Assembly (NCBI GenBank): GCA_947462335.1 | Contig: OX381707.1 | Location: 21,144,404 to 21,208,403 of the forward strand | Length of the DNA: 64,000 nt | Source of the DNA: Harmothoe impar | Taxonomy: Eukaryota; Annelida; Polychaeta; Phyllodocida; Polynoidae | Direction of reading: 5' to 3' | In this document: positions 43,020-55,000 of the stretch, piece after piece | Numbering within the stretch: position 1 is the stretch's first letter | How the letters are laid out: every line of letters begins with the position of its first letter | Position numbers and translations under genes: made by a program | Notes under the pieces: model-generated | The model's database searches: none | What the model saw: the letters and a program-made list of their open reading frames with translations, nothing else | Told to the model about the DNA's origin: nothing

Positions 43020-46000
43020 ATGGTTTCTGGAGCGAAAAGAAAGTGTGAAAGCACTGGAGACGAGTTTTGTCACCTACATGACAACTTCTCACACCAATCA
43101 GTAAGTTCTAATGCCTTCATTGTTTTAAGAGCCTTGTCGAATTGCGAAATCATCTTGCCAGGTATTTGAACCAAAGAGAATTCGTGTGCGCGGTGGATTC
43201 AAAATCAAAACAAGACAGGTGCTCGCCACTTATTATTTTGAATACACACATAAATCGACAGTGTTTCCAATCTAAAAACCGCATATCTATCATAAATGAA
43301 CAGGCGATTTTGTCATTTCATTTTGAATAGAAAAAAGAGTGTCCGCTAGCGTTATTTGTTGAATATGCACGTAGTTTTTGGCACATGGACATGGGCGATA
43401 ATGAAGGAAGATTAGACGAGGCGACTCCACTGAGTGACAGTAATCCCCCAGCAGGCCGATGACGAGGGTCACGGCAATGACATTCGTTGGGCCGAAAACG
43501 ACGTATCTAGGGTTACGCTTTGACGTTACCAAGCACGGCCGCCATGTTGAGCCGGGTACAGTGTTGCCGCCTGTGCTTTGTGCTCTGCGTTATGAAGGGT
43601 GTACACTGGCACCCTGCGCATACTAAATGGCCGATTATGACCATGATTTTGCTTTAAATGCTTAATGGTTCACACAACATGGCCGGAGGTGCCATAAGTT
43701 TCATCTGTACTAATATCAGACCACAAACTGCCATATTTCTGAAAATATCGGAGATCGGAAATCGCCGTCCGTACTGAAGCGTACAAAAGTGTACCCGGCA
43801 CAGTATGGCGTCCGTGCGTGGTTACGTCAAAACGTAACCCTAGAAACGTAGTTACCGTCTCAACGAATGGAAGAGTGATGGGGCGCAGGCTTCTCCGCAG
43901 GATGAAAAAGCACACCACACATTTCGGTCTAATGGTGGAGTGATAATGAGTGAACCCCCTCAAGTACATACTCATTTGCTGGTCTGCCCCCCCCCCCCCC
44001 CACCTGCGACTGCGCCACTTTCATTTGAAGATCACCCCTCCCCATCACTACCGTAGCCTCAGCGGCATGGGAATTAGCCATGCTACAGGAGGTAGGGACT
44101 CTATGGGACTGGAGGGGTGAGGTCCTGAGGACCCTACATGATGGGGTAGGGGCCCTAAGCAGGGGCGGGGACCCTACAGGCTACAGCAGCAGTGTTGCCG
44201 AAATGACGCCGGCACGCCAGCTTTTGCCGGCGTAAAATCACAATGGCCGGTGTAGGGCCTTAGGACGCAGGCCAGAATGGCTTGCCATGATCTCAGCTTC
44301 ATATTACCATGGGGTATAGTCCCGTTTGGGTCACCGACCAGGCCGTCACCCTTCAAACCGGACATTTTCTCTGAAAATGACCGACTGGAGAAAATTATTT
44401 TGTCCTACTTAGCATTATCAGATCACTTTGATTCAAAAAGTGCTAGAAAGCCATTGATGTGTAGCTTTTAACTGACCATGTTTTATTCCAATTTTGCAAG
44501 GGGGTGTTTTTGGAAAAGGGCCCGCAAATTTTCGAATTTTTCCAAAAAATTGTTCCCTATCTGATATCAAATAGAAACTCTTTGGGTTCCAAAGTAAGAA
44601 ATCAGGGCTTTCCAACCATCTTCAAATGATTGCGATATGAAAATTCTAGGTGGCAAAGAAAAACTGTCCCATTTGGGTCACCGACCAGGCCGTCACCCTT
44701 CAAACCGGACATTTTCTCTGAAAATGACCGACTGGAGAAAATTATTTTGTCCTACTTAGCATTATCAGATCACTTTGATTCAAAAAGTGCCAGAAAGCCC
44801 TTGATGTGTAGCTTTTAACTGACCATGTTTTATTGACTCAGGGTTAACCTGAGTCTTGTGCGACGGGTAGCGATGGCCTCCTCGGCGAAAATATTAAAAG
44901 TTCAATAATTCATACATTTCTCTCGTTCAATCCTCCTTTTTGTTTTCTATAGATGCATTAGTACATAGAGTAAATGTGTGCTGGCGCTGATATTCCTATT
45001 TGAACGCTAAGTCCGCTAAAAAGACAAAATAAAAAATTTCTGAAATATGGTGGTAATTTGCTTCAACATAGAACCCTATGGGAGACTGTAGACAACCCTT
45101 GACATTGAACGATTACATATTGAACAGCTCAGTGCTAAGTCTATGGGACAGATCTCGGCAGCCGACCAAACCGGGGTGAGACGCTTTTTTTCAGACATCA
45201 TTTACTGAATCCGATGGTAATTTAGCACAGGGAGGTCACTACTGAACTTAACTGTAGTGTAAGCACAATGTGTCCATACTCTCTCTTTTCTTCCTCCTAC
45301 ACGTCCTGTGTGCATCTGTTTCAAATATCAATATAGTACAACATGATATTGTGATATATCACCTTGATATAACTAAGTAGCATACTATATCGTTCTCTGA
45401 ACAGAATCCTTTGTTCTATGCTAGGCCCAATATACGCTGCACTACCTTTGATACTGGTACGGTAATTGAATATATATACTGCTGTCCACTCTTGTTCAAT
45501 ACATAACAAATATTTTGAGGACGAAAAAGACAACCCTGAAGTAGGATATAGCTCAGAGCCTGCAAAGCACTATTCGCTGTCATATCATTCTGGCATGAAT
45601 GTACCATCTAACAGATCAAAATACCATCTAACTGAGCTGAAATGCCCTCTATAACATTTAAATAACTTAAATTAAATTCATATCATACCCTGTGTATACA
45701 AAACAGAACGATCACTTTAGTTCCCGTACCACCCGTCTTCTACATGGAGGCGCCACAAGTATTTTATTTCCACCTGTGGTACCGCTGCTACTCACAAGGG
45801 GGTGTGTTGGTTGGACAGAGGATTAGTATACCTGTGCTTCACAAGGCGGCCCTGTGTCGTCACCTATTGCCGCGCTATGTACGTCACAGTTGGTAGGCGG
45901 TACATGCCCGCAGCCGGCGACTGTCGCCCACACCCACCTGCACACCCACACCCACCTGCTCTCCCACACACACCTGCTCACCCACACCCACCTGCTGGCC

Positions 46001-49000
46001 TGAAATTGAATAACATAATGTATGACACATGACTTGAGGGAACCTTTAAACAAGGAATTCATTTCTGATGCCAGAATTGACCAATAAATGAGTATAAGGG
46101 AGTACTATATCTAACTGCACATGATAAGCTACAGACCCAGGTTTGTCGAAATGGTGTTAAACATCCATTCACACACCCAGCTTACCCTGAGTCATCTGTG
46201 AGGCCACTCACACGCTCAATCTTTAAAATATTAAGAGGGGATGTTTTTGGAAAAGGGCCCGCAAATTTTCGAATTTTTCAAAAAAATTGCCGAAATTCCC
46301 ACCCCCCAAAAAATTGTTCCCTATCTGATATCAATTAGAAACCCTTTCGGATTCAAAGTATGAAATCAGGGCTTTCCAACCATCTTCGAATGATTGCGAT
46401 ATGAAAATTCTAAGTGGCAAAGAAAAACTGTCCAGTATGGGTCACCGACCAGGCCGTCACCCTTCAAACCGGACATTTTCTCTGAAAATGACCAACTGGA
46501 GAAAATTATTTTGTCCTACTTAGAATTATCAGAGCACTTTGATTCAAAAAGTGCCAGAAAGCCCTTGATGTGTAGTTTTTAACTGGCCATTTTTTATTAA
46601 AATAGGGTGTTTGGGGAAAAGGGCCCCCAAATTTTGGAATTTTTCTAAAAAATTGCCGAAATTCCCACCCCCCAAAAAAGTTATTCCCTATCTGATATCA
46701 AATATAAACCCTTTCGGTTCCAAAGTATGAAATTATTTCAATATGATAATTCTAAGTGGCAAAGAAAAACTCCCACATACGTCACCTATCACATGTAGTT
46801 CCGTTTTTTGCCACCTCCTTGGAGGTGGCGGTACTGTCAGCCATGTCACTGATGGAGAGCCAGCAGGTCTACTTGCGAATCCCTGTACTTTTTATGGGCA
46901 CCTTAAGCCACACTTTAAAAAAAGTTTGTTTCCGGTGGAGCGGGTGGGCTAAAAATAACTCACCCGGGTGGCCGCAAAATCTCTTATTTTTTTCAAAATC
47001 TTTTTTTTTTCAATTTTTTTTTTTTTCAAAATCTTTTTTTTTTCAATTTTTTTTTCTTTAAATATTTCCCCCTTTTGATGGCTGGGATGTGAGGCTCAAT
47101 GTGTTTTTATTCTACCCTGGTAAAAAGTTCACAATTGTGTTCGTCCACGAATTTACCAGCCAAGGGGCGAAGCAACCCCTTTGGAATTTGTGTATGAATA
47201 TTATACAACCATTCATTTCTTTTTGCTTCATAAAATATGAATATCATGAATGTTTTATAAATGAGTTCAAACAATATACATATAATGAGAGGAACACTTA
47301 TAAACATATAACAGATACTTTTACATTTTACAAAAAACAGTCCTCAATAAAAAAAATAATAATAAAAAAAAAAGGATTATTTTTCTTTTTAATTCAAAAT
47401 TTATTGACCAGTTTCTCTTACTGTGTAAGGGAAGAACTGGTCATATTTAGGTGCTACGGCCCATTGACTTTGCCTTGGCCGTACCCTCCATTCACTTAGC
47501 ATTGGGCAGTGATCAAGGGTCCAACTGTGCACATTGTCTATACCCGGAGCTCCCTTAGTCAGACCTCTTGAGTCCTCAGCCTGTGTTAAGTGCTACTCAG
47601 GTAGTAGTCCTCCCCTCTCACCTGTATGCGGATAACCTGCCCCATTGGCCCCAGTGCTAAAGGTCCTAGTTCCCTATATGCAATAGTTATATTCTTAATT
47701 GTTTGTTGCTACTTGTGTATTATTGCTCAGCCCACCCGCCTTGTCTGCAGTCAATCTGGCACTAGCACTGATCCCATACATCTCAGTCCGCTTGGGTTAT
47801 AATTATAGGCTCATTGAGCCGTGTACCAGCCCCCAAGTCAGCAGTAGAGTGTTGTGACGATCCCATACACCTCAGGCTGCTCAGGTTATAATTATAGGCT
47901 CATTGAGCCGTGTACCAGCCCCCAAGTCAGCAGTAGAGTGTGGTTACGATCCCATACATCTCAGTCCGCTCAGGTTATAATTATAGGCTCATTGAGCCGT
48001 GTACCAGCCCCCAAGTCAGCAGTAGAGTGTGGTTACGATCCCATACATCTCAGTCCGCTCAGGTTATAATTAAAGGCTTATTGAGCCGTGTACCAGCCCC
48101 CAAGTCAGCAGTAGAGTGTGGTTACGATCCCATACATCTCAGTCCGCTCAGGTTATAATTATAGGCTCATTGAGCCGTGTACCAGCCCCCAAGTCAGCAG
48201 TAGAGTGTGGTTACGATCCCATACATCTCAGTCCGCTCAGGTTATAATTATAGGCTCATTGAGCCGTGTTCCAGCCGCCCAGGTCAGCAGTAGAGTGTTG
48301 TGACGATCCCATGCACCTCAGGCCGATCAGGTTGTAATTATAGGCACATTGAGCCATGTACCAGCCGTCCAGCCGCTGGACTGCCTGCCCCCCCCCCCCC
48401 CCACTTCGCCTGCTAAACTCATGGCTGGACTGCCTGCCCTGGTCTATGTCCCCCCCCCCCCCAGGGGGCCCTTCTCCTCGCCCTTAAGAATGTACACGAA
48501 TGCCCCTCAATCTCCATAGACACTGAAACTGAAACTGGTCTTGCAGTGTGCTGCACCTTCCTCAACCCTAGCAACCTCGTTTATTTTTTTAATCAAATTT
48601 TTTTTTTTTAAATCCGGCCGGGTGGCCTGGTTAAGCAATCTCACCCGGCCGCTCCACCGGAAACAGAATTTTTTCAAAGTGTGGCCTTAAATATCAATAT
48701 TCATATGACCTGTGTGAAAGGGAAATGGCCTGCGTAAGACGCAGGCCAAGTTTTTGGCAACACTGCAGCAGGGCTAGGAACCCTACAGGAGGGGTAGGGA
48801 CCCTACAGCAGGGGTAGGGACCCTACAGCAGGGGTAGGGACCCTACAGCAGGGGTAGGGACCCTACAGGAGGGGTAGGGGCCCTACAGCAGGGGTAGGGA
48901 CCCTACAGCAGGGGCGAGGGCCCTACAGGAGGGGTAGGGACCCTACAGCAGGGTAGGGACCCTACAGCAGGGTAGGGACTCTACATTATGGGGACCCTAC

Positions 49001-52000
49001 AGGAGGGTTAGTGACCCTACAGCAGGGGTAGGGACCCAACAGCAGGGGTAGGGACCCTACAGGAGGGGTAGGGACCCTGCAGGAGGTGTAGGGACCCTAC
49101 AGCAGGGGTAGGGACCCAACAGCAGGGGTAGGGACCCTACAGCAGGGGTAGGGACCCTACAGCAGGGGTAGGGACCCTACAGCAGGAAGGGGCCCTACAA
49201 CAGGAGTAGGGACCCTACAGGAGGGGTAGGGACCCTGCAGGAGGTGTAGGGACCCTACAGCAGGGGTAGGGACCCTACAGCAGGGGTAGGGACCCTACAA
49301 CAGAGGTAGGGACCCTACAGGAGGGGTAGGGACCCTACAGCAGGGGTAGGGACCCTGCAGGAGGCGTAGGGACCCTACAGCAGGAAGGGACCCTACAGTA
49401 GGGGTAGGGACCCTACAGCAGGGGTAGGGACCCTACAGGAGGGGTAGGAACCCTACAGCAGGGGTAGGGACCCTACAGCAGGGGTAGGGACCCTACAGCA
49501 GGGGTAGGGACCCTACAGCAGGGATAGGGACTCTACAGCAGGAAGGGGCCCTACAGCAGGGGTAGGGACCCTACAGGAGGGGTAGGGACCCTACAGCAGG
49601 GGTAGGGACCCTACAGGTAGGATAGGGACCCTACATGATGGGGTGGGGACCCTACAGCAGGGGTAGGGACCCTACAGGAGGGGTAGGGACCCTACAGGTA
49701 GGGTAGGGACCCTACAGGATGGGTGATACTGCCCCAGCCTCCTCCACTCGTGAACTACATCAGAGTGGTATTAATATAGCATTATAGCATGACATATGTC
49801 TGTATCACATGGCATCAATGCTCATTGATGATAGATGTGGTTCTATCTGAGATATTATCTGAAACACTATCATATTTTCTTTTTACTACTTGCACATAGG
49901 CCATAAACTGGCTCAATCAGGATATGGGACATCTTATAACCACGAAGCAGTCACTTGAACTTCACCTGCATCTTAGTTTGACCACACGGGTACTTGGACT
50001 AACAATGGCCCCTGGATGAACTAAAGCGGGGACACTACGATCTACTACTCTGTGTCAAGTCGTAGATGTGAAGTCTTGTTATCGGCATGTCATTGTGCAC
50101 TGAGTACTGAGAAAGGCCAGCTGGGCACGTGTGGACAAAGTGTCCATATCAGGTCATTGATAACGCATATAGCCCTTTAAGGACCGCATAGTGCTTTAAT
50201 TAATGCACTATCCCCTTTGTCGTCATGATGAATGATTGCAGCCCTGGCGAGGAACTCGACATTCATGCATCGTGCAGACCCTTTGGGAATCCATGTAGTA
50301 TCGGCATGATTGTATACAGCCCTGGCGCGTTACTCGCCAGGGCTGTATACAAGCATCTGACACGACGTCAAAGGGCATATTGCCTGTTAAAGCACTATGC
50401 GGACCTTAACGTTTTCTAAGTGTGAGAAAGGTGTGTATAAATGATACCATCGTACTACAAAACGGCTATCCCGGTCACTACCACTTGACAGTGAATCTCA
50501 CTTATGGCTGCCATTATACTTGGGCTTTGATTCCATTAGTGTGTATGGCAACCGCCCTAACGATATTCAATGTCTCTAGCTGATTGATACTCTCGTTTCA
50601 ATGCCTCTTCTACTTTAGTAGAAGTTCTTAACTATTTCCATGGGTTTGCCATGTTAAATTCGGGAAAGTCTCAACCAAGTAGGTTTGGCATGCTGCTTGA
50701 ATGCAGCAATGGCGAGTAGTAATACTTGGCATGGCTGCATCCATGCATTATGGCTACCACGGGCAGGATGTATGAATGCATCATACCGTCCTTAAAGGGT
50801 TAACACGTTGCTGTAATAAGACAACCATATAAACGTGCGGGTTACATGGGCCCTATCTACAACGTAGTATGTTTAGCGCATTGAAGAGACTATTGATGTT
50901 CTCAATTCTACAGCTGTTTCTGTACGACGTAGATGAACTCACGTGGTCATGTTGGGGCAGGAACTCGGGCAAAAACCAGCTCCCTTTAGCCCTTTAAGGG
51001 GTGCAGACACTGCCCATTGTTATCAAAGCTAAACTGGCAAGTAACTCACCAGGGGTGCTCTATCATGCCACAAAAGGACACACCGGTAGTTCTTTAAAGC
51101 AGTATACGGTTCTTAAAGGGTTCATATTTTCTGTGTGTGTGTGTGTGTGGTGGGGTGGGGGGGGTGTCTCATTTGTTTTATTGGTGAGAAGTGAGTCATA
51201 TGTGCGTCGCATGATATACGGGCCTTTATTAAATAGTCAAGGATTTCCGATAACCTATATATTCCACCCTTGTGCATATACATTATGTCTAGAGGCACTC
51301 CTCCCATGCCCACAGCAACAAGAATAATCGGTCCTCTGCCGGCCCTGATTGGTCAGTAGTTTCACACGGACGCTGTGTGCACGTGGTTAGTTCACGCCAG
51401 CCCCACGTGGGGGCGGCAGTGGTCAGCAGACGACTTTTAGTGCAGTGTAAACCACGTCAGGTGACATATAGGGAATAGCCAGCAACAGCAACAGAGCAAA
51501 CGATATTTATCAATCCTTTAATTTGGTTTGAATTTCCTGTACTGGACTAAAGATGGGGCGCAGAAAATCTGAGTGTGAAATGTCTACAGACGACGGTGGT
51601 CTGGTGAGTGGGTTAAACCAGGGATATAAAGTACTATACCCCATGGTTAAACATATTAGTATTTGGAATATTAATCTAACATTTAAGATATTCAGATGAA
51701 TGGATAAGATATAACTCTCGTACTTGGAGAGAGAATTAGCACCTGGTTGTGATCACACTCATTCCGAGAATCTACAGCAACAGAAAAAAATACCTGATTA
51801 TGGGGCTCGGCAGGGCGATTAGGAAGTGACAAGATAGGTTACCGTTTAACCCTTTATTGTTGGCATGTTGCATTAAAGCAGCATTTGTCGTCATGATGCA
51901 CAACTACAGCCTGGAGTAATAACTAACAGGCACTGTATTGGTGCAACATGCCAATCATTCGGGAGTGTATCAAAGGTGTTACTCGCCGGGACTGTTGTCA

Positions 52001-55000
52001 TGACGATGACTTGCATAACGGTGCGTTGCCATCCTCAAAAGGTTAAGCTTGTTAGTGATATGATATCAGTCTATACGAAATCCTACCAGACACCGGCTAT
52101 AGCCGGCAAAAAGCCTGCCAGTCCGGCAGAAAGGCTGTTACTGCCGGCCCAAATGTCAGGCTGTAACCCAGAGATCTTCCCAGCTAACAAAAAAACGTTA
52201 TTTTACGTCAAAATAACGTTTTAAACTTTATATAACGTTATTCCATAATAAAGATCCTTAGAAAAACGTTGACATATAACGTTAAATAACGTTATAAAAT
52301 GGTGTATAACGTTATTTGTTTACTGGGTTGCCTACATGCCATTTTTTACGGCTTGTAAATCGGACCATTATTAGGGTTTCTACAGTGTAAAACGGAAAGC
52401 TTGAATATTTTCTATAATGTTCTTCAGTAATTTAATCATGAATATTATTGTGGCATACTGAGGAACTCTATTCATGTAATACTATCAGTATAAACACTTG
52501 CTTTATACTTAATTCTTAAGTCTTAAAGAGCGCATGCCAATATCTGGGACTGCAAAAATGAAGCCGGGCCTGCAAAAAGATATTTCTGCAGAACCGAATG
52601 TCCTGCAGGGTGAAAAAGTTTTCGTATAGACTGGATATGCTATGGTACAGCTACTGACTACCTGTAGTAGGTTATGGGACTTAATACAATGACTGTATAA
52701 ATAACATTGCATAAAGCATTCTAGATGGTGATGCAATAATATACACATGAACTGCTGGGCTCCATACAAGTCTCTTAACACTTAGATGTCCTTAAAGTAT
52801 TTCCACCAGGCTGGTCAATTGTGCGATTTTAATTTATTTTGCAATCTTATTTTGTTGATACAAAGACAAATTAGAAGTGAATATGTAATAAATATAATCT
52901 TTAATGGGGTTATAGTTCACCATTGAAAATTAATGAATATGTTGAAGGTTGCCTTTTTTAATTCTGGAGATGACAGCTTAAGTTTTAAAAAGACCACCTA
53001 GTATTCTATACTGGGTACTCCGAGTGCAGAGGGCAGCATTCTGTGAAGTGTGCACATATCAGGTAGTTGGTGTGTAGTAGGTACGAGTACTTGAGTCACA
53101 ACACTAAACCTGAGGCATTGTAACATGTTTTAACATGATCGATATCGTTGCTTATCCCATGAATATTATAGATATACGGTGGTAAAGGTAGACGGGAGGT
53201 GCACTATGTTCCAGTATAATTGTTTAAAGAGAAAATAGCAAAGATGTGACTCTTCCTAGTACATTACCTATATATATAGACCCTTTAGCCTGTCCATATC
53301 AACAAGGTTTCTGCTCCCAAGAATAGGCTGATGCGTTCCCGAATGGTCCCCATGATGCACTGATGCAGCGCTGGCGTGTTTGTTCATAGCTGCTGCTGCA
53401 TTGATACATCATGATAACTACGGTAATGCACATGAATCCTTGAGGCATCATGCCGTATCCTGAAGGTTTGATATACCCTTGTATACTTTGTCTGTATCAG
53501 TTTAATACAACTGATCCACTGATAGTCATTCCCATGTCCAAAGTCCTACTATTGCCAAAATATAACATACCCATTCCCTAAATGTCCTTCTACATCCATT
53601 GCCATTAACACCTATGTCCTAAAAGTCCTACTATTGCGAATATGTACTATCATACCCATGTCCTTAATACCCTAGTATTACCAATATATAGCAAGCCCAG
53701 TTTTGAGTCCTACCATTGCCATTAATATACCCATGTACTAAAAGTCCTGCTTTTCCACTTACAGAAACGTCCGTGTGATGGCGTCTCTACCTTACCACCG
53801 ACAGAAGAGCCGATGGAACAACACATGCCCGAGTCACAAATGTGGAGTCAGTTGTCGGGGGAGTTCAGCGCACAGATGACTCTCCCCAAACACATCGTCC
53901 CATCCCAGAGGAAGCGCTGTGTGCGATGTCTCACTGGGGAAGGGGTGAGCCGTTCATCTTTTAACAGTTTATTAATGATGGCATCACGCTTTATTGTGCT
54001 AATCATGGTGTCGTCTGATGTGGGTAACACGCCAGTGTTGAATTCATGCACCATATTGACCCTATAGGATTGTTACACTCCTGACAGTTTGGCATGATGC
54101 ACAAATGCAGTGATGGCGCGAGTTACTCTGTGGCACTGCATCAGTCTTTGCCAAATCCTGCCTGACAGTGGCAATGTCCGCCTAGAATGGCTCTGGTCCG
54201 GCAGAATGACTGGTGTGGCAGAACCAGATGTCCTGCAGATTCTGGGCTTTTTAAAACTGAAAGAATTTTTACTGGACATCGATTCTCTGTCTCTTTGTAG
54301 CTCTATAGTGATCGATGCCCAGTTTTATACTTCAGACCAGTGGCTCATTTTGGCTGTTTTTCGCCTCACAGATTGCTCCTAGCGCAAAATCCTGACTAGG
54401 TGTCAATGTATTCTCTATGCCAGTGTGTAATATGAGGGTAGAAAACAGTGGAACCTCAGTTAGAAAAAATCCTATTGAACAGTTTTTGAGAAATTTAGGG
54501 TTTTGTTGCCTTTTTTTGCTGTTTTTAGTACATTTCCTACATAACCCGTGAACGTCAGTATTTCTCAATTTTCATGTATTTAGAATTAGAATTTGACATT
54601 TTTTTATTCGCAGTAGGATTCCTGAATACCTAGCCATTCCACACAGGGTGTTATTTTGAAAAAATATAAATCATTTGATAGTGTATTTGGTCTCCGAAAT
54701 AGAGGGAGTTTGGTCATAGTTTAATTGATTGTTGACAATCCAGTCAAGGGCTATTAGGTTCAGTTCAGTGCAAGTTGCAAAACAAGTGACTTGCAGTTTT
54801 TAACTTGACCTCATGTCCACTATGTAGGTCTTCACTATGCATGGGTCTATCCAGAGTCCATCAATGGGATCACGCATTGAGGCAGATTCCGCAGCTTTTG
54901 GCGAGAAAAATGTTCAAAATCGCAAAGAAGTGAAATTCGCCTAAAAACACCAGATTTGGCGAGAAAAAAGTTCAAAATCGCAAAAAAGTGAAATTTGCCT

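Larger units (their letters stand above)
44190..48775. mobile_element. 4.6-kb element with hAT-like CAGTGTTGCC ends inserted in the 20-bp satellite
   Basis: The left end is CAGTGTTGCCGAAA and the right end TTTTTGGCAACACTG. CAGCAG flanks both sides, though satellite sequence could cause that by chance. Inside are nested repeats: a block of about 355 bp with CACCGACCAGGCCGTCACCC (three copies near 44328, 44671 and 46441, plus a partial one), an inner inverted pair TTTCCGGTGGAGCGGGTG / CGGCCGCTCCACCGGAAA (46928, 48647) and the 89-bp satellite. No transposase is seen. The ends resemble hAT elements; assignment is tentative. Confidence 0.55.

Noticed and set aside
44277..46582. Repeated 62-codon frames (SPTRPSPFKPDIFSENDRLE)
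   Set aside because: They recur only as parts of the noncoding 355-bp repeat; upstream sequence differs in frame and there is no splice or codon evidence.
47854..48303. Three overlapping plus-strand frames (YNYRLIEPCTSPQVSSRVWL)
   Set aside because: Same protein segment repeated by the 89-bp satellite; no start context or splice support.
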